Positions 19,951 through 29,544 of a stretch of DNA of 64,000 bases are shown piece by piece. The notes under the pieces were generated by a model. The model had not been told where the DNA came from, did not search any database, and was given only the letters and a program-made list of their open reading frames with translations. The DNA is from Pseudomonas sp. ACM7 (GTDB taxonomy: Bacteria > Pseudomonadota > Gammaproteobacteria > Pseudomonadales > Pseudomonadaceae). The stretch's first letter is position 1. Each line of letters begins with the position of its first letter. The translations under genes and the position numbers were made by a program. Location: assembly GCF_004136015.1 (NCBI RefSeq), contig NZ_CP024866.1, positions 4,661,192 to 4,725,191 of the forward strand, read 5' to 3'.

Positions 19951-21960
19951 GTGTTTGAAGCGTTTATGGATCGATTGCGTGCGTTGTTGCTGGGGCTACC
20001 GCGCCGTCAGAAACGACTGATTCAGGTGCTGGCTGACGTTGTCCTGGTATGGATGGCGCTTTGGCTCGCGTTTGTCGTGCGCCTGGGCATTGATGAGATA
20101 ATCAATCCCTTCAACATACACACCTGGCTTTTTGTAAGCGCTCCTCTGGTAGCGATTCCGCTGTTCGTTCGGTTTGGTATGTATCGCGCGGTGATGCGCT
20201 ATTTTGGCAATGATGCACTTATTGCAATCATCAAGGCTGTGAGTCTCTCTTCATTGATCCTTGGTTTTATTGTCTATTGGTATAGCAATCATCAGAACGT
20301 CGTGCCGCGCTCGATCATCTTCAACTACTGGTGGTTGAGTCTGGTGATGATCGGCGGGTTGCGCCTGGCGATGCGGCAGTATTTCCTCGGCGACTGGTTT
20401 TCGGCCGCTCAGCACGTACCTTTCACTAATCGTGACGATGGTCTGCCCAGAGTTGCAGTCTACGGTGCGGGGGCTGCAGGTAACCAGCTTGTAGTTGCGC
20501 TAAGGATGGGCCGTGTCATGCGCCCGGTCGCCTTTATCGATGATGATGACAGCATTTCGAATCGGGTCATCTCAGGCTTGCAAGTTTACAAGCCCCGGCA
20601 CATCGAGCAGATGATCCACGCTACAGGTGCTCAAGAAATACTGCTTGCCATTCCTTCTTCTTCCCGTGGTCGGCGTCGCGAGATTCTTGGTTTCCTTGAA
20701 GGTTATCCATTGCACGTGCGCAGCGTGCCAGGGTTTATGGATCTGGCGAGTGGCAGGGTGAAAGTGGATGATATTCAAGAAGTCGACATCGCCGATTTGT
20801 TAGGCCGTGATGCTGTGCCTGCGCAGGGAGATTTGCTTGAGCACTGCATTGAGAATAAAGCCGTCCTGGTAACCGGCGCAGGCGGTTCCATTGGTTCAGA
20901 GTTGTGCAGGCAGATTCTTGCACAGTCGCCCACCACGCTTATTTTGTTCGACCACAGTGAATTCAATCTTTATTGTATTTTGGCAGAGCTCGAGCAGCGT
21001 ATAAGCCGTGAATCGTTATCGGTAAGGCTATTGCCGATCTTGGGCTCCGTGCGTAATCAGGCCAAGTTGCTGGATGTCATGAAGACCTGGCGCATCGACA
21101 CGGTGTATCACGCAGCGGCCTATAAGCATGTGCCTATGGTCGAACACAATATCGCTGAAGGCGTGTTGAATAATGTGATGGGCACGCTCAACACTGCGCA
21201 AGCCGCTTTGCAGGCAGGCGTAGCGAACTTTGTGTTGATATCTACTGATAAAGCGGTGCGCCCTACGAATGTCATGGGCAGTACCAAGCGTCTCGCCGAG
21301 CTAACGCTACAGGCGTTAAGTCGCGAAATTGCTCCAGTTTTGTTCGGAGACAAATCCAAGGTTTCGCGGGTCAATAAAACTCGTTTCACGATGGTTCGAT
21401 TTGGGAATGTCCTGGGATCGTCCGGTTCGGTCATTCCACTTTTTCACAAACAAATCAAGTCCGGTGGACCTTTAACGGTTACCCATCCGAAGATTACGCG
21501 TTATTTCATGACGATCCCTGAAGCTGCGCAGTTGGTGATTCAGGCTGGGTCGATGGGGCAAGGTGGTGACGTATTCGTCCTGGATATGGGAGAACCAGTT
21601 AAAATCGTCGAGCTCGCAGAAAAGATGATTCACCTCTCGGGCTTGAGTGTTCGTTCGGAGAAGAATCCGAATGGTGATATCGCTATCGAGTTTACGGGAC
21701 TACGCCCAGGCGAAAAGCTCTACGAGGAATTATTGATTGGCGATAACGTAGAAGCGACCAAGCATCCCATGATCATGACTGCAAACGAAGATCACTTGTC
21801 TTGGGATGTGCTGAAGGCGAAGCTTACTGATTTGCTGGCTGCGGTTGAACAAGACGATTACTCCAAAGTGCGGCAACTGTTGCGCGATACTGTTAGCGGT
21901 TATGCGCCTGATGGAGACATCGTGGACTGGATATATCAACAGCGCAGGCTTGAGCCCTAA
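19951..21960 (+). CDS. wbpM: Membrane-anchored UDP-GlcNAc 4,6-dehydratase WbpM (intact copy)
   Basis: Full-length WbpM of 669 residues. The N-terminal 150 residues hold four membrane helices, then a first Rossmann region (GAGAAGNQLVVAL) and the catalytic C-terminal SDR domain beginning VTGAGGSIGSELCRQIL near residue 308. The active site STDKAVRPTNVMGSTKR has the S-M-K triad. It converts UDP-GlcNAc to the 4-keto-6-deoxy intermediate for D-FucNAc or D-QuiNAc and is normally the last gene of Pseudomonas O-antigen loci. The GTG at 19951 lies ten bases after GGAG; ATG at 19966 is an alternative. A second, broken copy lies 13 kb downstream. Confidence 0.95.
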   Translation: MFEAFMDRLRALLLGLPRRQKRLIQVLADVVLVWMALWLAFVVRLGIDEIINPFNIHTWLFVSAPLVAIPLFVRFGMYRAVMRYFGNDALIAIIKAVSLSSLILGFIVYWYSNHQNVVPRSIIFNYWWLSLVMIGGLRLAMRQYFLGDWFSAAQHVPFTNRDDGLPRVAVYGAGAAGNQLVVALRMGRVMRPVAFIDDDDSISNRVISGLQVYKPRHIEQMIHATGAQEILLAIPSSSRGRRREILGFLEGYPLHVRSVPGFMDLASGRVKVDDIQEVDIADLLGRDAVPAQGDLLEHCIENKAVLVTGAGGSIGSELCRQILAQSPTTLILFDHSEFNLYCILAELEQRISRESLSVRLLPILGSVRNQAKLLDVMKTWRIDTVYHAAAYKHVPMVEHNIAEGVLNNVMGTLNTAQAALQAGVANFVLISTDKAVRPTNVMGSTKRLAELTLQALSREIAPVLFGDKSKVSRVNKTRFTMVRFGNVLGSSGSVIPLFHKQIKSGGPLTVTHPKITRYFMTIPEAAQLVIQAGSMGQGGDVFVLDMGEPVKIVELAEKMIHLSGLSVRSEKNPNGDIAIEFTGLRPGEKLYEELLIGDNVEATKHPMIMTANEDHLSWDVLKAKLTDLLAAVEQDDYSKVRQLLRDTVSGYAPDGDIVDWIYQQRRLEP

Positions 21961-22189
21961 GCCGACATTGAATAAGTTATACTGGCAGGTAAGACGTCTG
22001 CTTTAAAAGAACGGGCGTTTTCGTTCTATGGCAAGCTTGTACAATAATTTATGGAGTTGGGGCTGAGTCTTGCATAGTTATTTGTATGGGGTTTCTTGTG
22101 CGCGATGATTATTGAGCATGGTCAATAATCTTATCTAAAAAATAAAAAGTTTTTCAAATTCCGAAGTGAATAAAAAGGTCGAACAATCA

Positions 22190-24040
22190 ATGAGTATTCA
22201 GCACGGTGATCCACAGCTGATTGATCAAAATGCATTAGTGCGTGCGCCTACCTATATTTATTTTTTTTCTATTGTTTTTTCTGTTCTCGGGGCTGTTGCA
22301 ATTCTCGGATTGTTAATGGTTATGAGCCGTTACGGCCTAGACTTCACTGATGAAGGGTTTTATCTCGCTTGGGGAAGCAAGCCCGGCTTGTACGACTGGT
22401 CACTGTCGCAATTTGGATTTATCTATCATCCTTTATATTTGCTTTTTGGTGGGGATATTGCCCTGATACGAAAAGTAAACGTATTAATGGTTTTTGGATT
22501 GAGTTGGATGTTGGTCTTTACCCTATTAAAAGGGGTTTTTGATGAGGATCTTAAAGGGAAAATCCAACATCTTGCTTTTGCTTTCGGTTTTGCAAGCGGA
22601 AGTTTGGTTTTTTTCAGTGCGTGGCTCCCCACGCCAAGTTATAACAGCCTAAACTTGCAGGCACTTTTAATCGCAGCAACTGGGTTGGCTGCAGCGCAAT
22701 CCAAAATCAGTAAGGAAAGTATTCTTGGTTGGGCTCTAATCGCAATCGGGGGATGGTTGGCGTTCATGGCAAAGCCAAGCAGCGCTGCTGTTCTTGGGGG
22801 GGGCGCCTTTTTATATATTTTGCTTGCGAGAAAATTCAATTTTAGATTGGCGGTATTCTGTGGCGCACTAACATTATTGCTGTTGGTTTTTAGCGCCTTT
22901 CTCATTGATGGCTCTGTGCAGGATTTCATTCGTCGACTTCAGGTTGCGATGAAGTTTTCGGATTATCTTGGGGGCGGCTATTCCGTTAGCAATCTCATCA
23001 GGGTTGACGATTTTGTATTAAATCAACAGGACATAACGTTGTTTTTTTCGGCGCTGCTGATTTCGTTAGTGGCTGCGCTGCTGATGGATTCTGGCCGCAG
23101 AGCGTTAAATATTCTCGGGGTTGTCTGTGCTGGCATCGTTGTTCTTCTGATTTTGCTTTTGGTGAGTTTTAGAATTTTAGCGACGTTGGACAATGGCGGG
23201 TTTCATAATTTATTGATGCTCTCTATCCCTGCTTCGATGATTCTGTTCTCCATCGGGTTGTACAGACATCGATTTTTTTTGCATGTCCCAATTTCGCGAT
23301 GGTCAATCGGAGTCATGTTTACGATTTTTCCTCATGTATACGCGTTCGGCACTAATAATAATTATTGGCAAGTAGGTGGTTTGGCTGGTTTTTTTTGGTT
23401 ACTTGGAGGGTTGGTATTGGTTGCGCCTGTAATCAGTAAAGCCAAAGCAGGTTACGCTCTTCTTCCTTTCCTGTTGGCTACTCAACTGATTGTGGTGTTG
23501 TTATTACTAACAGGTATGGAGTCGCCTTATCGACAGCCAGAGCCTTTAAGGCTGAATACTCATACGGTAGAAATAGGACAAGGTGGATCAGGTCTTGTTT
23601 TGTCCCAAGGCTATGCGACTTATTTGACAGCCGCCATGACTGCCTCCCGGAAGGTTGGATTTCAACCCGGCACACCGGTCATCGACCTGACTGGGCAATC
23701 CCCAAGCGTTCTTTTCGCGATAGGCGCAACTAATATCGGTCAGGCTTGGATGATCGGCGGTTATCCAGGTAGCTTTAAAATGGCAAGTGAAGCATTGAAG
23801 AGGGTCCCCTGTGACCAACTAGCTGCAGCTTGGCTTCTGACTGAACCAGAAGGCCCAAGGAGTCTTTCCGTTAGTCTGGTGTCCAGCTTCGGGGCCGAAC
23901 TCTCGGATTATGAGGTGGTGGCTTCTTGGAATACAGCCAAAGGTGCGGGAGGGTACGAACAGCGTCCGGCGCAACAGCTGTTAAAACCTGTTAGAAACTC
24001 AAACACGTCGATCAAGGCGTGTAGTGACAGCAGGAATTGA
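22190..24040 (+). CDS. Polytopic membrane protein, probable GT-C glycosyltransferase
   Basis: A 616-residue protein with about eleven to thirteen predicted helices. After the first helix comes DFTDEGFYLAWGSKPGLYDWS; an acidic pair in this first extracytoplasmic loop is the usual catalytic signature of GT-C enzymes that use polyprenyl-phosphate sugars. The C-terminal 150 residues are a soluble periplasmic domain. No close named family was recognised. It is on the same strand as wbpM, 229 bp downstream, and before IS66 debris. It might modify the O-antigen or LPS core in the periplasm. ATG at 22190 is chosen with an AAAAAGG upstream; the frame is open back to a GTG at 22166. AT-rich, acquired-looking DNA. 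Confidence 0.7.
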   Translation: MSIQHGDPQLIDQNALVRAPTYIYFFSIVFSVLGAVAILGLLMVMSRYGLDFTDEGFYLAWGSKPGLYDWSLSQFGFIYHPLYLLFGGDIALIRKVNVLMVFGLSWMLVFTLLKGVFDEDLKGKIQHLAFAFGFASGSLVFFSAWLPTPSYNSLNLQALLIAATGLAAAQSKISKESILGWALIAIGGWLAFMAKPSSAAVLGGGAFLYILLARKFNFRLAVFCGALTLLLLVFSAFLIDGSVQDFIRRLQVAMKFSDYLGGGYSVSNLIRVDDFVLNQQDITLFFSALLISLVAALLMDSGRRALNILGVVCAGIVVLLILLLVSFRILATLDNGGFHNLLMLSIPASMILFSIGLYRHRFFLHVPISRWSIGVMFTIFPHVYAFGTNNNYWQVGGLAGFFWLLGGLVLVAPVISKAKAGYALLPFLLATQLIVVLLLLTGMESPYRQPEPLRLNTHTVEIGQGGSGLVLSQGYATYLTAAMTASRKVGFQPGTPVIDLTGQSPSVLFAIGATNIGQAWMIGGYPGSFKMASEALKRVPCDQLAAAWLLTEPEGPRSLSVSLVSSFGAELSDYEVVASWNTAKGAGGYEQRPAQQLLKPVRNSNTSIKACSDSRN

Positions 24041-24283
24041 TACTCAACGCGTCGGCACTAGCCTCATCAACTGAGGTCGTTTTGCAGAAGGCTTTTGTTT
24101 GGCGATCTTCGACCTCCATAGAGCCGTGCACTCTGGCTAACGCTTGCCGACTGGCGACGGTTTGAATCGTCAGCGCCGAACAGGTCACTGCGCCCGCGTT
24201 TTGCTGCTACGCGCTGACGTTCAGAAGCATGATTATTAGTAAGCGATCCATGAAGTACATCTACCGCCAGGAGCGCTCCGTGT

Positions 24284-25543
24284 TTACCGTGGCATCTCTG
24301 GCGAGCAGTTCCACGGCAACAACGCTTCGTAGTCGGCGACCGACTGAGCATGCGGCAGTCTTTCCAGTACGTGGCGCAGCCACGTATAGGGCTCCTGGCC
24401 GTTGACCTTGGCGGTCTCGACCAAGCTGTAGATCTGCGCACTGGCGGTGGCGCCTTTGGGCGTATCGCTAAACAGCCAAGCCTTGCGACCGATCACAAAC
24501 GGCTTTATTGCGCGCTCTGCCGGGTTGTTGTCAATCGGTAAAAAGCCAGCCTCCACGTAGCGCTCCAGCCGGCTCCAGTTGCTGGCCAGATAATTAACGG
24601 CCTTGCCCAAAACACTTTGTGGCGTCACCTGCGGCTGCGTTTTATCCAACCAGCTTTTCAACTGGGCCAGGATCGGCAGGCTCTTTTCCTGAAGATTAAT
24701 AAAACGCTGTTCATCGCTGACATCCTTGAGTTCGCGCTCAATGCCGTACAGCTTGTTGATCATCGTCAGCGCGATATCGGCACGTCCCGTCTTGCCCTTG
24801 GGCTGCACTTTTTGCGCATCGACGAACTTGCGCCGGGCATGGGCCATGCACGCCAGACGTTCCACACCCGGTTGCAACGCCAACGCGTTATATCCCGCGT
24901 AATCGTCGGTCATGACATGGCCGCGATAACCTTCCAGCAGGCGCAACGGCACGTCCTGCGCACGGCTGGAGGTGTAGTCGAACAGCACGACTTTTCGATC
25001 GGGTGGCCCGCTGGCCTGCACCCACATCCAGGATTGGCTGGTCGGGTCTCGATCCGGTTCTTTCAGTACCTGAACGCGGGTTTCATCGCAGTGGATGACG
25101 GGGCTTTCCAGCAACCGGTCGCGCATCAAATTCAGCAACGGTTGTAAGTGCTCGACGCACTGGATAATCCAGCGGGCGAGGGTCTGACGCGGGATCTCTA
25201 CACCGTGTCGGCTCAGCACCGTTTCAAAACGATGCAGCGGCAAGCCATCGACATACTTGGTGGTCAACAGCATGGCCAGCACGCTCGGACTGGCCATGCT
25301 CATTGGTTCGCTTTCGGGTTCGTTGAATAAGGCCAGTTGCGGCGTGTTGGGCTCGACTGTTTGCTCGGATCTACGACCGAACAAACGGTCGCGTAACAAC
25401 TTGATCTGTTCTTTCAGGTCAACAATATGCGTTTCGTAAGCCTGACCCACTTCCTGCTGGCGAGCGAGCGCGTCGAACGCATCAAGCAGCATTTGCTTGA
25501 GAAGTTCTGGGTCATCAGGAAGGTGTTCGGGCATCGAAATCAT
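24284..25543 (-). pseudogene. tnpC: IS66 transposase TnpC with internal in-frame deletion
   Basis: The reading frame is open for about 419 residues from [11 protein letters not shown]. The usual IS66 TnpC is about 510. The N-terminal coiled segment ([23 protein letters not shown]) and the DDE domain ([33 protein letters not shown]) are present. But the sequence jumps from NEPESEP directly to [20 protein letters not shown]. The stretch usually between them, carrying the cysteine zinc finger, is absent, about 80-90 residues, with the frame kept. The protein may still be made, but normal transposition is doubtful. Confidence 0.85.
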
Positions 25544-25560
25544 GCTCCGGATTATACCCG

Positions 25561-25920
25561 TCAGGCGACGAATCTTGGAGTCAAAACCTGATGAGGGCGA
25601 TTGCGCCACAGGTCAAAACCGTCGAGCAACCAGTTCAATTCCTGAACAGTTAATACGATGGCTTCATCGGTAGCGTCGGGGGATGTTTTGAAGCGTTCGG
25701 ATTCCAGGCGCTTGAGCCAAAGGCAGAAGCCGTTGCGCTCCCAGTAGAGGATTTTCACCCGGTTACGGTGGCGATTCAGAAAGACGAAAAGTACAGGGTC
25801 GAACACCGCGACTTTGATATCCAGCTCGACCAGAGCGGCCAGGCCGTCGATGGATTTTCGGAAGTCCACGGCCTTGGGGTAGAGGTACACCTTTTCGACT
25901 TTGGCGTCGGGTCGCATCAT
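25561..25920 (-). CDS. tnpB: IS66 accessory protein TnpB (Orf2)
   Basis: A 119-residue protein with the complete IS66 Orf2 pattern: [22 protein letters not shown], then [27 protein letters not shown]. It is upstream of tnpC on the same strand, as in intact IS66 elements. The start is one of two adjacent ATGs at 25920 or 25917, behind AGGAG. Longer upstream in-frame sequence belongs to the antisense of the inverted tnpC fragment and is not part of the gene. Role is accessory to transposition and likely idle here because tnpA is lost. Confidence 0.88.
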   Translation of the reverse strand: MMRPDAKVEKVYLYPKAVDFRKSIDGLAALVELDIKVAVFDPVLFVFLNRHRNRVKILYWERNGFCLWLKRLESERFKTSPDATDEAIVLTVQELNWLLDGFDLWRNRPHQVLTPRFVA

Positions 25921-26006
25921 GAGCTGCTGGCTCCTGAAAAGAATCGGGAGCACAGCATTGCGGATCAACAGTTGGCTTTGAATGTGGTGTTCATGGATCG
26001 GATACG

Positions 26007-26506
26007 CTATAACGCCTTGGGCGCGCAGCCGGGTGTCGAGCGTCTGGGTTGCTGGGCACATGCGCGACGCAAGTTCGTCGATGCGCAAAAAGTGCAACCC
26101 AAAGGCAAGACGGGGCGTGCCGATATCGCGCTGACCATGATTAACAAGCTGTATGGCATCGAACGCGAACTCAAAGAGGTCACGGATGATCAACGCTTTG
26201 CCGGACGACAGGAGAAGAGCTTACCGGTGCTCGCCCAACTGAAAAGCTGGCTGGAGAAAACGCATCCCCAGGTGACGACGCAAAGTGCCCTGGGCAAGGC
26301 CGTCGGTTATCTGGCCAGCAACTGGAGCAAGCTTGAGCGTTACACTGAGGCCGGTTTCCTGCCTATCGATAACAACCAGGCCGAGCGAGCGATCAAACCG
26401 TTTGTGATCGGTCGCAAGGCATGGCTGTTCAGCGACACGCCCAAGGGCGCCACCGCCAGTGAGCAGATCTACAGCTTGGTGGAAACCGCGAAGGCTAATG
26501 GCCAAC
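26007..26506 (+). pseudogene. Second IS66 tnpC fragment, opposite orientation
   Basis: On the + strand, the frame from [23 protein letters not shown] to [12 protein letters not shown] is the central and C-terminal DDE part of an IS66 TnpC. It aligns residue for residue with the minus-strand copy but differs at many positions, so it comes from a distinct IS66 relative. Both ends are cut: it lacks the first 200-odd residues, and after NGQ the normal [15 protein letters not shown] end is replaced by group II intron sequence. Together with the minus copy it makes an inverted repeat of about 450-500 bp. Confidence 0.85.
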
Positions 26507-26700
26507 GCAGCCAGCGTAACCGACTCCAGTGGTCACGCTACGGACGCCTTGCCGATCTCTACATACCTAGACCCAGAAATGCACATCCTTACCCTGAGGA
26601 TCGCTTCGCGTCACATACCCGAGGCAGGAGCCGTATGCGGTAGTTCCGCACGTGCGGATCTGTGCGGGGGGCGGCAGGTAACTGCCGTCCCTACCGCGAC
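26507..26700 (+). mobile_element. 3' end of a group II intron
   Basis: The last part of the frame ([26 protein letters not shown], then TRGRSRMR and stop) looks like the C-terminus of a group II intron maturase. From 26633 the RNA-like signature appears: GAGCCGTATGCGG, apical loop, CCGCACGTGCGGATC, which folds as domain V with one mismatch. A domain VI hairpin (CGGCAG/CTGCCG) follows, then CCCTACCGCGAC ending at 26700, with the expected A for branching and terminal AC. The rest of the intron, including the reverse transcriptase body, is absent. It abuts the 3' end of wecE. Confidence 0.68.
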
Positions 26701-26707
26701 CAACGGT

Positions 26708-27844
26708 TCAGCATAAGAGCATCTCAACCACTCTGAGTTGTTGTTCTTCCGTAATACCGACCCAAAGTGGCAAGCGAACCAGGCGCTCGGATTGGTAATT
26801 GGTGACTTCTAAATCACCATGAGTGCGACCATAACGCTGCCCAGCAGGAGAGGAATGCAGGGGGACATAGTGAAAGACCGAACTAATCTCCTGGTTCTTA
26901 AATTTGTCGAGAACTACTTGTCGGTTAATGTCAGGTGCTAGCAGTACGTAATACATATGAGCGTTGTGTTGGCATTCTTCAGGGATTATGGGACGGCGGA
27001 GTATGCCCTGAGACTCTAGTGGCTCCAACAGTTTATGATATCGGTCCCAACTAGCCAGGCGCGCTTGAGTGATTCGATCTGCCTCTTCCAGTTGCGCCCA
27101 GAGAAAAGCGGCTATCAGTTCCCCGGGAAGAAAAGAAGAGCCAACTTCTTGCCAGGTGTATTTATCAACTTCACCTCTAAAGAATCGGGTGCGGTCGGTA
27201 CCCTTTTCCCGGATGATTTCTGCGCGCAGGGCCATTTCTGGATCGTTGACCAAAAGGGCGCCACCTTCACCGGAAATGACGTTTTTTGTTTCATGGAAGC
27301 TGTAGGCGCCAAAGTCTCCGATGCTCCCCAGTGCCCGTCCTTTGTAGGTGGCCATAACCCCTTGCGCAGCATCTTCCACAACTTTGAGGTTGTGGCGCCT
27401 GGCGAGGGCCATGATGCTATCCATTTCGCAGGCGACACCCGCATAGTGGACAGGCGCAATCGCCTTGGTTCGATTGGTGATTGCGGACTCGATGAGTTCT
27501 TCATTGAGATTTAACGTGTCTTCGCGGATATCCACAAAAACCGGAACGCCCCCTCTCAATACAAAAGCATTGGCCGTGGAAACAAAGGTGTATGAGGGCA
27601 TGATGATTTCATCGCCCGGCTCAATGTCGAGCAGCAGCGCAGACATTTCCAAGGCCGCCGTGCATGAGTGTGTAAGCAAAGCCTTGCTACAACCGGTGCG
27701 CTGCTCCAACCAGTTATGGCAATGCTTCGTAAATGGTCCGTCCCCCGCTAAACGGCCATTGAAATGAGACTCAGCAATGTAATAAAGCTCCTTTCCTGTC
27801 ATATGTGGCCAGTTAAAAGGAATATTGTTTTTGCTCATCATCAT
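26708..27844 (-). CDS. wecE: dTDP-4-amino-4,6-dideoxygalactose transaminase, WecE/RffA-like
   Basis: PLP aminotransferase of 378 residues, close to E. coli WecE over its full length: THSCTAALEMSALLLDIEPGDEIIMPSYTF, HYAGVACEMD, VVEDAAQGVMATYKG with the PLP aspartate, and the lysine in SFHETKNVISGEGGA. WecE converts dTDP-4-keto-6-deoxy-D-glucose to dTDP-Fuc4N with glutamate. The substrate is the product of RmlA and RmlB, encoded 17 kb away. It is the last gene of a minus-strand operon, 98 bp after the GT-C gene. It ends MLLC, three or four residues shorter than E. coli WecE, right next to the intron fragment, so its tail may have been trimmed. Three tandem ATGs follow GGAG. Confidence 0.93.
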   Translation of the reverse strand: MMMSKNNIPFNWPHMTGKELYYIAESHFNGRLAGDGPFTKHCHNWLEQRTGCSKALLTHSCTAALEMSALLLDIEPGDEIIMPSYTFVSTANAFVLRGGVPVFVDIREDTLNLNEELIESAITNRTKAIAPVHYAGVACEMDSIMALARRHNLKVVEDAAQGVMATYKGRALGSIGDFGAYSFHETKNVISGEGGALLVNDPEMALRAEIIREKGTDRTRFFRGEVDKYTWQEVGSSFLPGELIAAFLWAQLEEADRITQARLASWDRYHKLLEPLESQGILRRPIIPEECQHNAHMYYVLLAPDINRQVVLDKFKNQEISSVFHYVPLHSSPAGQRYGRTHGDLEVTNYQSERLVRLPLWVGITEEQQLRVVEMLLC

Positions 27845-27942
27845 TCCGCTCCAATCTCAAAGACTGCACAGGGTGTGTATTCCAACCTAGCAGGCTTGTA
27901 AAAATAAAAGTCTAATAGAAACAAACACGTCAAAAGCGACAA

Positions 27943-29544
27943 CTAATTTCCACAACGAATCTGTGCAACCTGGACAGACCCATAAGTTTTTCGCCCAAGC
28001 TCCATCAGTGACGAAGAGAAATGCTCACGACAGTACCCTTCAAGTAGCAGCATTTTCGCACCAACAATTTTTATACCATTAGTGGTGGTAATCAGTTTGT
28101 CAAATCCACGTGCTTGCTGCTGCTCCATCGACGCAAGAGAAAAAGGTGCAAGAGTGAATACCCCCAGCACGTAGATCTTGAAATCCATTGAAACGAGTTC
28201 TTTACCTCCTAACACCGGGTATAGCGACTCATAGGGGAATTCCGATCCCCACACAACCAGTGGATCCGTTGGAAATGCTGCGAGTTCAGCGAGCTGTTTT
28301 TTTGAACCTGATGTGGCATTGCTTGAATCGGCGGCAACGAAATATGAATTAACTATAGCGCCTGCAAACAATATAATACCTACAAAAAATTGCCGCCATC
28401 CATGCAGACGACTAAACAATAGTGGGCTTAGAACAAGCAAGCAGAGAATAGGAACGTAAACTCTCAGTATCGCCGGCCGTCCAAGTAAGCCGAGCAAGGA
28501 AATGGCCGAAACAAATAAAACCCAGCTGAGAATTAATCTACGGCTTGGGCAAAAGGCGGCAAGAATTAAAGCGGTAAGCGTCAGAGCTGCCAGTTTTGGA
28601 TGCCATAAAGCCTCAATACCTGCCAATATATTAGAAGCGACAATAGATTCATCCGGAAAAAAACCTATTTGAGAAAGCATTGATGCTAGCACTTTGGTAT
28701 TGGCGATGTTTGGGTCTGCAAAAAACCAATTACTCACTAAGTCGACGTCATTAGCACTATAATTATTTTGCTCCAGAACATCGGTTCGCAACTTTAGAGT
28801 GGGGCCTGCTCTGAAATCGGTGAACTTTGCTCTTACTGGGTTGAAATCATTGAAAGCTTTCCATGATTCGTTTTGATACGCCTGTCGATCTATGATCGAA
28901 AAACTGGCCAAGGCAAAAAAAAGTATTAGGATCGTACTTCTGCAAACTCGGTCTTCATACATTTTCCTCAATGGAAGTAACGGGAGAGCAACTAAAATCA
29001 CTAGTATGAACTCCTGACTTCTAATTAAGTATGCACAAGACGAGAAAACAAAAGCAGCAACGCATGCTGAGATGCTTCGATTGTTGCCGAAAGAATACCA
29101 GCACAGCACCGCAGCAACACTAAGTAAGCCAGAGTTCACTGTAAACTGGGGAAAAAGCAACGGCCGAAACATTACGAGTATAAGAACCGCCGCTATGCAT
29201 AGCACTCCTGCTCCCGCGCGGGACAAAAAATAAAGAAACGCCGTTCCTGTTAATGCCAGTACACCTACTGTTGCCACGGAATAACCGAGCACACCATTGA
29301 TCGATGGAATTAAGCGAACAATCCCTCCCCATAAAACATTGGAAAAAATGATATTGGGAGAGCCTGTTGTTACCAGTCCGTATCCATGAGCAACCATTGA
29401 CATGGCAATATCATCATTGGTTTCCCATATCGGTGGGTAAATACTATAGATGCAGGCGATGATTGCCAAAAAAAACAGAAACGCAAGCCAAAATTTTTTT
29501 TGCACTAAAGAGAAAAAATTACTTATCGTTTTGTTCTTATCCAC
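27943..29544 (-). CDS. Membrane GT-C-like glycosyltransferase
   Basis: A 533-residue polytopic protein with about eleven helices. The first extracytoplasmic loop has IYPPIWETNDDIAMSMVAHG; the aspartate pair fits the catalytic site of polyprenyl-phosphate-dependent GT-C enzymes (ArnT, GtrC-like). The C-terminus is a soluble periplasmic region with VVWGSEFPYESLYPVLG. Start is GTG at 29544, inside the tail of the transporter gene (eight bases overlap). By position with a GT2 and a small flippase it is the likely periplasmic transferase that places the modified sugar on LPS. No named family was recognised, so the activity is inferred. Confidence 0.72.
   Translation of the reverse strand: MDKNKTISNFFSLVQKKFWLAFLFFLAIIACIYSIYPPIWETNDDIAMSMVAHGYGLVTTGSPNIIFSNVLWGGIVRLIPSINGVLGYSVATVGVLALTGTAFLYFLSRAGAGVLCIAAVLILVMFRPLLFPQFTVNSGLLSVAAVLCWYSFGNNRSISACVAAFVFSSCAYLIRSQEFILVILVALPLLPLRKMYEDRVCRSTILILFFALASFSIIDRQAYQNESWKAFNDFNPVRAKFTDFRAGPTLKLRTDVLEQNNYSANDVDLVSNWFFADPNIANTKVLASMLSQIGFFPDESIVASNILAGIEALWHPKLAALTLTALILAAFCPSRRLILSWVLFVSAISLLGLLGRPAILRVYVPILCLLVLSPLLFSRLHGWRQFFVGIILFAGAIVNSYFVAADSSNATSGSKKQLAELAAFPTDPLVVWGSEFPYESLYPVLGGKELVSMDFKIYVLGVFTLAPFSLASMEQQQARGFDKLITTTNGIKIVGAKMLLLEGYCREHFSSSLMELGRKTYGSVQVAQIRCGN

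Larger units (their letters stand above)
24239..26006 (-). mobile_element. IS66-family element remnant
   Basis: The right end is marked by GTAAGCG at 24239-24245, the usual IS66 terminal sequence. The element reads leftward and retains tnpC (internally deleted) and tnpB, but no tnpA can be found upstream of tnpB and the other terminal repeat is missing. The upstream boundary is where an oppositely oriented tnpC fragment begins, near 26007. It is therefore not a complete, autonomous element. Confidence 0.8.

Noticed and set aside
24256..24263. A second GGCGGTAG core on the minus strand, possible ops site
   Set aside because: It lies in the IS66 end, is not followed by an operon on that strand, and lacks the rest of the element; chance match.
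24067..24441. 124-residue minus-strand frame at the IS66 end
   Set aside because: Overlaps the tnpC tail in another frame and crosses the terminal repeat; no similarity recognised.
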